From: Proteles cristata cristata
Lineage: Eukaryota; Chordata; Mammalia; Carnivora; Hyaenidae
Reading direction: 5' to 3'
Length of the DNA stretch: 64,000 nt
Assembly: GCA_017311185.1 (NCBI GenBank)
Contig: JAESUZ010003505.1
Location: 1,426,001-1,490,000, forward strand
The notes beneath the pieces are model-generated. The model was not told the origin of the DNA and ran no database searches. It saw nothing but the letters and a program-made list of their open reading frames with translations. Position 1 is the first letter of the stretch, and each line of letters begins with the position of its first letter. This document shows, in pieces, positions 1 to 11,030 of the stretch. A program made the position numbers and the translations under genes.

Positions 1-604
1 GAGTCTCTGATGGTCTTATGGGGCAGAGGGAGAAGGAAAGAGGAAGTTCCAGAATTGAGATCGAAGCAATCATATCTTACTGTTGCAGGCCCCTAGAATC
101 TCTGAAATAGTTATGTTGTTGAATATTTTTGTCCCATTCTTTGTTTTCCAGAATCTTTTGGATTGTACTTGATTAATTATTCAAGACTCCTTACCATGAA
201 ATTCTGGCATTATGCATCTAAAAAAATGTAAAATCTACTAAATACTAATATGCTGCGGCTCAGATCTTTGAAAGAAAAAGTTCTTTGTTGGCGGCTCGGA
301 ACCTGCCATTCTATTTTATTATTGCGGAAGTTCCCAGCAGGCATATTCACCCAGATTTAATTATTAAGCCATAAACGTATCTTTGAAAATTTCCTTTTAT
401 ACTGAATGCCTAGAAGTAATTTAGAATTGCTTTTTCAATCATCTTATGTGGCAAATCAGACTTCAACACAAAGTATGTTTTCACATGTTTTAGGAAAGTG
501 AAAATCACTGAATTGATAATAGTAGTATCAGGATGCCATGGCGCATAGAAAAGATAGATGAGGAGACAGCATAAATGTATCGAGGTCTTAGGGAATCATT
601 ACAT
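1..604. other. Unique-looking non-coding DNA
   Basis: AT-rich sequence with no long open frame, no recognised repeat and no RNA-gene signature. I see nothing annotatable here. Confidence 0.6.
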
Positions 605-750
605 CTATACATCTACTGAAGTGGAAGCTCAGTGAGGGCAGAGTCTTCTGTTTGGCCCATTACTTTATTCCTAGAACACAGCATAGTGCTGGGCACTTAC
701 CTGAGGGCTAAATAAAGACCCATTATATAAATACATGTGTGAATGAACCA
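605..750 (+). mobile_element. L2 LINE, 3' terminal fragment
   Basis: The segment follows the conserved L2 3' tail in order: 'aagctcagtgagggcagag', a T-rich stretch, 'cctagaacacagcatagtgc', 'tgggcac', 'gctaaataaa' and a closing 'gtgaatgaacca'. This matches the 'agctcc..gagggcaggga / tagcacagtgcctggcac / caataaat / gaatgaatga' layout. About 20-25% diverged by eye, so an ancient 5'-truncated copy. Confidence 0.85.
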
Positions 751-869
751 GTTAAGTCTCGTTTACACCTCCCGACATCATCACCACTTACACATATTTC
801 TTAGACAAAGGAAGATGTCAAAGATTTTTACTTGGCATTAAACATATACATGCAAATATACAGACGTAT

Positions 870-953
870 ATGCTTACATATATATATATACATCCATATA
901 TATATACACATATACATATACAAACACACACACACACACACACATATATATAC
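870..953. repeat. Compound (TA)n/(CA)n microsatellite
   Basis: An imperfect TA-rich block (875-922) runs into a nearly pure (CA)n of about 10 units (924-944) and then TATATATA. Likely length-variable between individuals. Alternating purine-pyrimidine sequence of this kind can form Z-DNA. Confidence 0.9.
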
Positions 954-1176
954 AATTACAGATTTGTTTAGATGATGTTGACTGCAGGAGATTAATTTTC
1001 AAAGTAATTCATATTTTATATGAAAGTATAGCTGGTTAAATATGACCCTATGTCTCAAGATTTTCTAGATCACTGGAAAAAAATCTTGATTATTTATCTC
1101 CTTGGAAATAGTGGATAGAAGCTGTTACTGTTGATAGTAGAAATGGACTATAGAATAGCCAAAAGTTCTCTTAAAA

Positions 1177-1188
1177 ATATCCTGTGTA
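1177..1188. repeat. Target-site duplication, left copy
   Basis: 'atatcctgtgta', identical to 1405-1416 on the far side of the SINE. This is the mark of L1-machinery-mediated insertion. Confidence 0.9.
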
Positions 1189-1404
1189 GGGGCACCTGGG
1201 TGGCTCAGTCAGTTAGGCGTCCAACTTCGGCTCAGGTCATGAACTCACAGTTCGTGGGTTCCAGACTCGTGTTGGGCTCTGTGCTGACAGTTAGCTCAGA
1301 GCCTGGAGTCTGTTTCAGATTCTGTGTCTCCCTCTCTCTCTGACCCTCCCCTGCTCACACTGTCTCTCTCTCTGTCTCAGAAATAAATAGAACATTAAAA
1401 ACAT
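1189..1404 (+). mobile_element. SINEC_Fc-type tRNA-Lys SINE
   Basis: Full-length felid SINE: tRNA-derived head with A-box-like 'tggctcagtcagt' and a B-box region around 1253-1268, body with 'gctgacagttagctcagagcc' (one 4-base insertion relative to most copies), CT-rich stretch, AATAAA and A-rich tail. It is flanked by a perfect 12-bp target-site duplication, 'atatcctgtgta', at 1177-1188 and 1405-1416. An open frame of 70 codons crossing it is not a gene. Confidence 0.95.
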
Positions 1405-1416
1405 ATATCCTGTGTA
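1405..1416. repeat. Target-site duplication, right copy
   Basis: Right-hand partner of 1177-1188, perfect over 12 bp, directly after the SINE's A-rich tail. Confidence 0.9.
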
Positions 1417-1477
1417 TAGGTTCTACAGGGATTTGAAGGAAATGGCCTAGTAAAAGTGAAGCTTTCTGTATACAAAC

Positions 1478-1545
1478 ACTGAATCATTATATTATACACC
1501 TGATTCTAATATAATGTTATATATCACTTATACCACAATGAAAGA
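1478..1545 (+). mobile_element. Possible L1 3'-terminal fragment
   Basis: 'ttatacacctgattctaata', then 'taatgttatatatcactta' and 'taccacaatgaaa', resembles the common carnivore/ungulate L1 3' end (cctgaaactaatataacattgtatgtcaactatacttcaat). It is short and diverged, so the assignment rests on word order only. Confidence 0.45.
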
Positions 1546-2636
1546 GTGAAGCTCTTCAAATGTCATGACATTTACAAGTTTATTTGGAAATATTGAAGAT
1601 TTGTTGAATATTAAAAAGTTCTCCACTCTCAATCTTCTTTAAAATGAAATCATTTAAATTAATGATATATGGTAATATATATTAATATGTCCGTGTATAG
1701 AATCTACATGAACACAGAAAGAGGAGAGTCTATGAAAAAATATACTGTTTAAGAATACAAATGAATATGAAAAAATATATATAAATGAATATGTATTTCC
1801 CTTACTGTTTTTTGCCAGTGTGGTTTCACCTGTGAAGTGTTTGAATAGTTTCACTAACTGCCAAACTTTTTATTATGAAGAAGTGACCTTTAATTCAAAA
1901 ACCACATTTGAATATATTATGAATAGAGTACATTAACTACTGTCCCCTTTATTATTAAACTTGCAGAAAAGTTAAAAGGACACAATCTAGTACTTGGCAT
2001 ATTCAATACAAATACCTACTAGTTGTCACCCCTTACATAACGTAATGTCCAGAAAACTGAGGGGGTGACTGTTTTCCCCCTAATAATTTAGATGTCAAGA
2101 AAGTAACTAGAAACTAATCATTTTCCTAAGTCAGAATTGGGAAAAGATTTAAAAAATATGAAGCTGACTACAATCCTGACATCAGTACTGGGCTAAATCA
2201 TCATTTATTTATTATTCTGTCTTATAAACATATCAAAGCAGAAAACCTCTAGGCTCATGTACAATAAAATATTTCAACATTAAAACTAAATAATAAAATG
2301 TCAAAGATAAAAGACTGATAACCCACTCACACATCTCTCCTCTATGGCTTAGGGAAACATCTATCTAAACATGTAGGTTTTGGAGAGCACTAGCCCAGTC
2401 TTCTCCAAAGCCACACAGTCGAAGATTCTAGACTTGGTTTGTTCTTCCTTCACATTCCTGAGTTGAACTAGTGACTTTTTATGTGGAATCTCATTAATAG
2501 AAATATGAAAATCTCTGATAACGTGTTACACAATTGATCATCTGAATTATAAAATACACTCAGAGTTGGTGTTTTCATCATTTAAAGACTACTGGAAGTC
2601 CCAGTTTATAACTTAATGATATACATGTTTTTGAAC
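1546..2636. other. Unique-looking non-coding DNA
   Basis: AT-rich, with short TA-rich patches near 1665-1690 and 1775-1790. No recognised repeat, gene or RNA. A 66-codon minus-strand frame here is low-complexity and not credible. Confidence 0.55.
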
Positions 2637-2650
2637 CTCATGTTATATTT

Positions 2651-2863
2651 TTAAAAATTTTTAATGGTTTATTTATTTTTGAGACAGAGACAGAGCATGA
2701 GTGAGGGAGGGGCAGAGAGAGGGAGACACAGAATTGGAAGCAGGCTCCAGGCTCTGACCTGTCAGCACAGAGCTGGATGCGGGGCTTGAACCCACGGACT
2801 ACAAGATCATGACGTGAGGTGAAGTCAGAAGCTTAACCGATTGAGCCAACCAGGCGCTCCCAT
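2651..2863 (-). mobile_element. SINEC_Fc-type SINE, antisense
   Basis: Reads as the reverse complement of the felid SINE: T-rich start, 'tttatttatttttgagacag', GA-rich stretch, 'caggctccaggctctgacct', 'gtcagcacagagc', and a closing head 'gagccaaccaggcgctccc'. Target-site duplication of 14 bp with one mismatch: 2637-2650 (ctcatgttatattt) and 2864-2877 (ctcatgttgtattt). Confidence 0.95.
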
Positions 2864-2877
2864 CTCATGTTGTATTT

Positions 2878-3359
2878 TGATGCCCATATTTTTTCTCAGG
2901 ATACATTCTAAACAGGAATGTATATCCTCTCTAATATAATTTCTCAAAAAAGTAGAGGAGGTCAGACAATAAACCTGTTCTTTCACACTTAATCACTAGT
3001 GATCAGACAACATAGAATTGGGTCATTTTATCGACAGCTTCATTATAGTTTGCCCTTGGATACAAGTCCCATGAGTATAGACAATGTGGCAAATTAATAT
3101 ATACTAGCTTGACTGATTGCACTGAATGAAGTAGCTAAGTGTTCCAAAGAACTTACTGTCCCAACTGGTAAAAACTATTCTTCGAGTGAATGTACTCTAA
3201 GTCTTTGTTTTCTGGGCCACAGAGCTTCATGTGACATAGTCACTCAAATAATATTAACAGAACAATAATACCAACTCCTATTATGCTCTTCTTACATAGC
3301 AAATGAGTTAAATTTTGAACTGAAACAGATTGAGCCCTCATGATGTGACTATAGGGCTC
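2878..3359. other. Unique spacer between two antisense SINEs
   Basis: No repeat or gene signal recognised. Confidence 0.5.
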
Positions 3360-3370
3360 ACTTTTTTTAA

Positions 3371-3586
3371 AATATTCTTTAAATGTTTTATTTATTTCTG
3401 AGAGAGAGACAGAGAGACAATGTGAGCAGGGGAGGGTCAGAGAGAGAGGGAGATACAGAATCCGAAATAGGCTCCGGCTCTGAGCTGTCAGCACAGAGCC
3501 CAATGCAGGGCTCAAACCCATGAACCGTGAGATCATGACCTGAGCCAAAGTTGGACACTTAACTGGCTGAGCCACCTAGGCACCCG
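3371..3586 (-). mobile_element. SINEC_Fc-type SINE, antisense
   Basis: Complete reverse-complement copy: T-rich tail, 'tttatttctgagagagagac', body with 'ctgtcagcacagagcccaat', head with 'tgagccacctaggcaccc'. A T-rich repeat 'actttttttaa' flanks it at 3360-3370 and, with one extra T, at 3587-3598. That is probably the target duplication, although low-complexity. A 111-codon minus-strand frame runs through it and is an artefact of the SINE. Confidence 0.93.
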
Positions 3587-3598
3587 ACTTTTTTTTAA

Positions 3599-5549
3599 TC
3601 AACCCCCAGTTATCAGCTTGATACATAGGAATGACCCCTGCAGAACACCAGGAACCTAGGAGAGGAGGCTCACAAAACCTTTGGAGAAGAGACAAAGCCA
3701 TGTACTTTCTTGTCCTGAAGCTGTCACAGTGGCTGCTAACAGAGAAGATGAGAAGCCTGTGTAGTTGGTAACACAGAATCCTTCTCTGAGAGGATGAGAG
3801 TCTTGGGCAATGACCTGGAGAGACACAAACTCAGAATCTTTGAAAAATGATATGATTTCCCAGAATCAGGGTGGAGCAGAACCTCCCCCCCCCCTCCTCC
3901 CTCTGCTGCCATTCTCCAAACAAGACTAAGGTTTGTTTGTTACTTTCTTCCTTGGAATGCCATTGCACCATTGCAACCAATGTGGGAGCGCATCGCAGAC
4001 CCTAGTATGGGTACATTGTCCCAGTTTTAATGTGAGCTGGCCTTGTGTTTTCGCAAATTCGAAAGGTGTCATTAAGTTGAGAAAATGTCTTCTACAAAAG
4101 CAAGGAAGTTTCATTTAGGGAAAGGCTTCCTTCTCCTTCAGCATCATAAGGTTGGGTTCTTGTGAAACTGCAAATTAAGTAGTGGGAAAATTCGTATTTT
4201 TGGCTTAAAGCATAAAAATTTACTACCTACTCTGGAGCATATTCCCTTCACCTTGCTCTTAAGAAACACAGCCCATAGGAACTGATAGGGAATGAATACC
4301 AGATTGGCCACAGTCATTGCTAAAAGTGTTGCCTTCAGTTCACAAAACTAATTGTACCTAATTTTGAGGGAGGTGGGGAATGAAAAAAGCTGACACCCCA
4401 TGGAAAAACACATCATGATATATCTCTTCTTTGAAAACAATGGTACTAAATATTGATTAGTTTTAACATGCTCTGTCCTCAGTCTCTTATAAGGATGTTG
4501 TAAACATCGCTTGGAGAACAAAGAGATTCCTGAGGTACACAAATTGCAAACACTCATAAAACACAAAACTACGTATATTCATATTACCATGTAGACATCT
4601 TTGAGTATAGTAAAGAGGTAATTTGGCTTTGTAATATACCCTGGCTTAAATGCAAATAAAAAGATCCATTGATGGACACAAAAATGGTACTCAAAGGTAG
4701 GATGATGTGGTATTATATAAATTTTTCAGGCACATAAGATTGGTATAACCAGCACAATTGCCAACTTGTATCTGGGGAGTACTACTCTATGTATTGAGCA
4801 ATAAACATTATACAGCACAATAAATGAGGCAAAATAGCTGGGAAAATATGCGAGGGGAAAGAGTCGAGAAAGGATTATAAAATATCTTTATGAACATTAA
4901 CGTAAGTGATGAGTTACAGTTTTCCAGCTTTATTCCTTTGACAAACTGTCTATATAAGAATATTCTCCTCATACACTATCATTTAGAAACATACTGTACA
5001 AACCATATACCTATAAAATCTATAGTTTCTTTTGTCAGGTTTGTTGCCGTTATTCAGTACGCGTCACGTATGCCAGTTAGGTGGTAAATTGATAGCATAA
5101 ACGGTAACTGAGTTTCCTAAACACCTTCCCTTAGAAAAGTAGAATGAAATATACTAGCAATGAGAAACTCTCTTTCTGTTAATGTTGAGCCAGTGAGCTA
5201 AGCTCCCATTGTGCCAGGCATCCCAGTTAGAAACCCCCTTATAATTATTACATCGTTTATTTTGTGCTTCTTATTCTGGGGTTTATATTTCTCCATTGCC
5301 TGCCACCTCTCTGAAAGCCGAGAATTTGCATTCCTTCTTTTTTTGAGACTGATATTTTGGAATATGTGAGTTTGGGCAATCCATTCATTATATCTGTGTC
5401 TTATTACAGTGTTTCTATTGTTCAGTATTGTTTATTTCCCTTTGTTCTCGCTCTTTGATTTTTTTTCTTGACATTGGCAAACTCCTTTGGTTTTGTTCTC
5501 CCAACCGTGCATCCTGACCTCCCCACCTTAATTATGAAGAGGGAGGGGT
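3599..5549. other. Unique-looking non-coding DNA
   Basis: No recognised interspersed repeat. A C10 run lies at 3885-3894. Two overlapping short frames on opposite strands (3926-4118) have no recognisable domain, and nothing suggests an exon. Confidence 0.5.
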
Positions 5550-7000
5550 TAATAGCTATTAGTAGGTATATTTCCTTTCTAGATTCTGAACTAGCTTTTA
5601 AAATTTGTTTCCCTCCCTTAATTTATAAATATTTTAATCAATAATGTATCTGTTATTTCCCAAGTGAGCCCTAAGGAGTATGTTTGATGGCCTCACACAA
5701 GCCATTCCAGGAGAATAGCCCCTCTCAAGCAGCTGACACCAGTGAGCCTCGCTAGTTTTTACCTCTCCTGAGTCCCTGTATTTTACGTTAGCGAGCAATG
5801 GCACTCTCACTCCATCACTGACCCAATGAAACTGATGTGTTGTGCAAGTTCCTCACTCTATTTTGCTGAACTTGCACTGCATTGCCGACTGCACATTCAG
5901 TCCTGGAACAAAAAGCCAACCATCAGAGAAAACCATTGTCTGTCCTCAGCCTCGTAATTCCACTTGATCAGCATCAATAATTAGACAGGGGTCCTATAAT
6001 TATGTTGGCAATGAAACAACACAGTCAAAACTTTAGTTATTTCCATGAAGGGATTTCCAAGGGCCGAAACTGAGGTTTGAGACAGGTGCTTCCTCCTCCC
6101 CCCTTTACCTATGACCTCACAGGTGCCCGAAAACGTGTGCCCTCTGTATTGTTTGGAATATCCCCTTCCAATTGTTGCTTTGCATACCAACTAAAGAACT
6201 AAACTTGCTTTTGTAGATGACATACTTGCTTTTAAAAATCTAATTAAAACTTTCTTTTTGGTCCTTAGGTAGAAAGATGGCTCTGTTGAGATGAGCTCTT
6301 AATTAATGCACTGAGAGCTTAAGAGTCCCACCTCTCAACAGGAATGATTGACGTCCAAGGATACATAAATTACACTAATTGAGCTCTGCCTTTATACAGG
6401 CTTTCAACAGCCAACTCATCAGAGAAGCTAGGTGAGTAGACCAGCATAGAAAGTTATTTCAATATGTTCTGTGCTTTCCCAAAGGGTGGAAGAGAAACTT
6501 TCCAGACTGTTGCACATTTATTATCACAGAAAGCAGTTCTTTTCTTCAGTTTTAAGATGTAGGTTTGGTGTTGTAGGCTTTTTTTTTTTAATTATAAAAA
6601 TTAGCATTCTTAACATAGCCATTTAAATTCAAATAACCACATTCTCTTTGCAATTTTCAAGCAACAAAACTTGCAAGCCAATTACAGTATGCAAAAATCA
6701 CTTGGCATCATTTGTTGATATTAAACTGTGTTGCATAGCAACCAACGCATATGTTGTGGAGGGATTGTTTGAAATCAAACCCAATCTTAGTCCTTGAGTT
6801 CGGTTTTCCAGAAATGTACCTAACTGTCAGCACACCTAATCCGCAGACTCACCCAAGACAAGGCTCAAATATTTCTTTTATGTTTACTTCACTCTGAGGC
6901 TCTCTGTTATCCATTTCTTTTATTCTATCATAGGATACTGAGGCTCTGACTTTCATGAAATCGAATAAATCATTTGGTATAGTCTAGAGATTTATTACTC
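5550..7000. other. Repeat-free segment, possible conserved non-coding DNA
   Basis: About 1.4 kb without any SINE, L2, MIR or simple repeat. It mixes moderate-GC stretches (about 5690-6180) with TAATTA-like and TTTAAA-like stretches, and contains an RFX X-box-like dyad at 6730-6742. The absence of repeats is seen directly. Conservation or enhancer activity is inference only. Confidence 0.3.
6730..6742. promoter_or_regulatory. RFX X-box-like dyad
   Basis: 'gttgcatagcaac': inverted GTTGC/GCAAC half-sites with a 3-bp spacer, the arrangement bound by RFX-family factors. It is a single motif without any supporting promoter, so occupancy is unproven and chance occurrence is possible. Confidence 0.3.
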
Positions 7001-7208
7001 TAAAATAAAATTCAGAGGGCGATTTAATAAAAAGGAAGACAATTATACCATATTAAACTCCTTCATTTCTATCTCGGAGTTTTAGTCACAGATTTTTAAC
7101 ACTGTCTCAACAACTATGAAAAGCCCATTCAGTTATTTTCAAGGAAATATGAATAATATGGGAAACTTGGGATGCTGAATCATTGACTTAAAATATATCA
7201 CTAAAAGA

Positions 7209-7415
7209 GGGGCACCTGGGTGGCTCAGTCGGTTTGAGCATCCAACTTCGGCTTAGGTCATGATCTCACGGTTCGTGGGTTCGAGTCCCGCGTCGGGCTC
7301 TGTGCTGACAGCTCAGAGCCTGGAGCCTGTTTCAGATTCTGTGTCTCCCTCTCTCTCTGACCCTCCCCTGCTCACACTGTCTCTCTCTCAGAAATAAATA
7401 GAAAACATTAAAATA
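7209..7415 (+). mobile_element. SINEC_Fc-type SINE
   Basis: Full felid SINE with 'ggggcacctgggtggctcag' at the head, an intact B-box-like 'ggttcgagtcccgcg', 'gctgacagctcagagcctgg', CT-rich stretch and 'aaataaat' tail. The flanks share 'ttaaaatatat' (about 7188-7198 and after the tail), an uncertain target duplication. It retains several CpGs, so it is not very old. Confidence 0.95.
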
Positions 7416-7417
7416 TA

Positions 7418-7449
7418 TTTTACTGTGTAAAAAATTTTACTGTGTAAAA
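7418..7449. repeat. Tandem duplication of a 15-bp palindrome
   Basis: 'ttttactgtgtaaaa' occurs exactly at 7418-7432 and 7435-7449. Each copy is itself an inverted repeat (TTTTAC-tgt-GTAAAA). It lies immediately after a SINE tail. Confidence 0.9.
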
Positions 7450-9428
7450 TTTTAAAAGGCAAGTGTATAAGGATGAAGACTACAAAACACTAGATTGAGA
7501 AATTTTTAAGCCTGAAGTAGATCCAGCAAAATGAGTCGAAGTGAGAAAGCAACAGTGAGAACAAAAGGGAGAGAAAACCCAAACAATAGAAACACTGCAG
7601 TAGGTTTTGGAAATAATAAATAAAGTACCAAGCTTACACGTACCAAAAAAAAAAAAAAGGCCCTGGCAAAAATAGGGATAATAATACATGGCAAAAGGAA
7701 ATAAGGCAGATTTGGAAAATATTTAGGGGGTCCATCGTGTCTTAGTACCAGAAATCGAAAGGATTTCTTTTAGATTTGGGGTTTCCTAATACATTCAGAA
7801 CCTGTTACCCCACTACCCCCGACTTTCTCTTTCCACTTCTCTGCTCTTTGCTGTGCCTACCTCTTCAAATTGTGGAAAAAGTGGAGCCCCACTTAAAAAG
7901 AAAATCATAAGATGGCCACATTTCTATAAAAATAGCTGTATTATTACCTGGTAGAAAACCTGAAGTGGAGAAAAATTGAGAGAGATCAGTAAATCCTGAG
8001 CTTATAATCTCATAAAAAAATATAAAATGCTTTTAACATCAAGACTATCTCGCTAAGACTGAAATGGAATAAAAATGGAACAGCTACTTGACTGTAAGAT
8101 CTTTTTATTATTTGGTGGCTAACAGCACCCAAATATAATGTGTCGAGACTGTCACACTCTAAGTAATATAACATTTTCTGCTTGAAAAATTATTTCAGTG
8201 CAATGAATGCGAAACATATACCTCAAAAAACTTGAGCATGTATTTTGATTTTCTGTAATTATGTGTTTATGTCATACTCCCTCATGATGCGACATGCACT
8301 AGGCAAGGTATGGTACTTACAGTGGTTTTCCGTGAAGTTGTGCTAAATCTATTTGGATCTCTTGAGAACTTACATAGTTAATAATCATGAAAAGGCAGTA
8401 TCAGTGTGCTTCATTAGTCTCATATCTGTAGAAATATTTATTAGTAGCAAAAGTAACCATATGTTCATCAGTTGGCAGATAGTTCTGCTTGAATTCACGT
8501 ATTTTTAATGCAGTTCACAAAAAAACTCAACATACTTTGATAATAGTATATTAACAATACCTTTGGATTCAAATTGGTAAACGGTGCCTGAATTTTACCT
8601 GAATTAGTACCAGCTTTCTTTTTTCTCTCTCTTATATATGTTGGGTAATCAAAGTGCTGATGCCTGACAGAAAACCGTAAGTCATTATGAAATGGAGCGC
8701 AGTCAGCGCTATGATGAACCGGGGCCACCCTGCCCCGAATGGAACCATTAATATAATAGCCTATCACTCAAGCTAATAAGATCATCTCTTACTCTCTTCT
8801 GTTTCTGAACACGGACTATCAGATAGAAGATTCCAATTGCTATATTGTACCATAATCATACTATTATTCTTTGATACATGAATGAACTTATCAAGAGATA
8901 CATTGGTTACCATTTTCCTCCTCAGATTCCTCCAATATTCTACATCCAGAGAAAGATTTTTATGGAAACCTCAGTAAACTTTTCTCTTGTCTTCAAAACA
9001 GAACACTTATATACTTACTGTTTTCGTCATTTGACAGGCGTCTTACACTCTTTCTTCATTTAGAATTCATGTGATTCTTTAGATGCGGGACTATTCAGTC
9101 ACTGGACAACTCGTTATTCTACGAGCATTTGGTCTCTGGTTAAATTTCTTGCTTGTAACTTTAATGACAATTTTGAAGATTGTATGGACTTACTTAAAAT
9201 ATAATCTGTTACTTTTTTTAAGATACAAGAATAATGAAAAATTCAACAAATAGCCTCTAAAATCCTGTGACATCAGTGTCAGAATAATATTGGTTATAAT
9301 TTTAAATAACAGAAACTAATGATAGAAAAATATGGACGTTTATAAAAAGCCTCTCCCCTCTAAAATAATTCCTAGTTACAATTTCTTAATATTTCTTCCA
9401 TAGAAATGCATCTACCGTTAATGATCTA
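7450..9428. other. Unique-looking non-coding DNA
   Basis: AT-rich, with an A14 run at 7645-7658 that has no recognisable retrocopy upstream. Short frames on both strands have no domain signals. No repeat family recognised. Confidence 0.5.
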
Positions 9429-9429
9429 C

Positions 9430-10860
9430 ATACCATGTACCCATTCACTCAGCAAGTATTTACTCATGGACTTTTACGTACCAAGAACTACTTTTGGTGG
9501 GAAGGTTGTAACAATAAGCAAAACAGAATAAAGAAAAAAAATTCTGGCCCTCATAGGTCATGGATTCTTCTGTGGAAAAACAGACCATAGATGGAATAAA
9601 TAAGAGTGTGCGTCTATGTGTGTATGAGAGAGACAGAGAAATAGTAATAAGTACTATGAAGAAAAATAAAACAGGGAAGGATGCTTGGAAGTGCTTTTGT
9701 AAGTAAGCAAAGTTTTATTCAGAACATGATATTTGAGCAAAGAGGGTGGAGAGAAAGTCATCTGGAGGTAGCAGGGGAAAGAGTCCACACAGAAAGAAGA
9801 ACAGCTGCATAGAAAGCTTTGGGAAAGGACACATCTGCTGGAGGAAAGCGGCACAAAGGGGCCAACAGCCGGAAAGCAGGAGTGCAGACAGGTGAGGAAG
9901 AGCATGGGAGAATCATGGAGACAGAGAGCTAGAGGCTACTCATCAATTTAGCTTCTAACCTATGTAAACTGTGAAGCTTTTAAGGGATGGATTTTTGTTC
10001 TCTGTGTTTATATGTGTGTCGTCATTTGTTTTTCTGGGTGTGGAATATTGGAGGATTTTGAGGAGGAAGATAGCATGACATGATGTATGTTTTCAAACGG
10101 CAGTCCCAGATGCAATGCTGAGAACACATGGAAGAGAGAAAGGGCGGAAGCAGGTATACTAGTTGGGAGACCATTGTAATTACTCAGGCAAAGATAATGG
10201 TGTCTTGGACCAAGATGGGAGAGGAGGGAGTGATCATATATGGTTTCACATTACAAATATATTCTGGAGGTAACACCGACAAAATTTTCAGATAGGTTGC
10301 CTATGAGATGAGAGATCGGGAAGAGCCAGCATTGTCTCCAAAGACAGATAGAGTTGTAGCTTATTACGATGGAGAAGAGTAGCAAGATAAAGTTGGGGGG
10401 TTCTGTTTTGGATCCATTAACTTTGAGATACCTATTAAGTATCCAATTGGAAATGCCAGGTAAACAGCATTAATATAAGAATCTTTCATTTAGGTCTTGG
10501 TTAGAAATGGGACTTTAGAAACTGCCAGAATAAAACAAGGTGTTTAGGTAACCAGACTGGGCGAAATCACTAAAGGAGAAGTTGTGGGTAGAGCAAAATA
10601 GGCGCCCCAATGTTTAGAAGTCAAGATTGTGAGGCATGGTCAGTGAAGGGGGAGGGAACCAAAAGAGGGTGGTTTTCTGAAAGCCAAACGGAAGCCATTT
10701 GGAAAATGCTATTCTCACATCAAGGAACATGAAGATTGGGTGGAATTAGGAATGTTAGATCAATGGTAGTGTGGTGGAAGAGAAAATTTAACTGAAGTTG
10801 GCTCAAGAAAATGAGAGGAGAAAAACCGGAAGTAATCTGTACAGACTGCTCTGAGGGATT
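9430..10860 (-). mobile_element. L2 LINE, long antisense copy with reverse-transcriptase remnant
   Basis: Read on the minus strand this is the 3' part of an L2 element, including the end of the reverse-transcriptase frame. At the left edge are the antisense tail words 'cattcactcagcaagtattt' and 'aaaacagaataaa'. Further right come 'aagcaggtatactagttggg', 'ctcaggcaaagataatggtg' and 'ttggatccattaactttgag'. Minus-strand translation of about 10400-10447 gives NWILNRYLKVNGSKTEP, close to the W..NRLKLN.SKTE block of CR1/L2 reverse transcriptases. The frame is broken throughout by stops and indels; an old inactive copy. Confidence 0.85.
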
Positions 10861-10865
10861 CTTTT

Positions 10866-11030
10866 CATTTATTTTCATAGAGAGAAAAAGCAGGGGAGAA
10901 GCAGAGAGAGAGAGACAGGCTCCACACTGAGAGTGTGGAGTCAGAGCCTCACATGAGATTTGAACTCATGAACCATGAGACCAAAACCAAGAGTTGGATT
11001 CTTAACGGACTCAGCCACCCAGGTACCTCA
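10866..11030 (-). mobile_element. Older SINEC-type SINE, antisense and shortened
   Basis: Reverse-complement tRNA-Lys SINE: 'catttattttcatagagaga', GA-rich block, 'gagcctcacatgagatttga', 'actcagccacccaggtacct'. The middle differs from the felid copies and it has lost most CpGs, so it is older. Flanks 'gagggattctttt' (10853-10865) and 'cagaaggaatttt' (about 11029-11041) look like a degraded target duplication. Confidence 0.85.

Noticed and set aside
7645..7658. A14 run as the tail of a processed pseudogene
   Set aside because: The upstream sequence shows no gene-like frame and no target duplication could be found.
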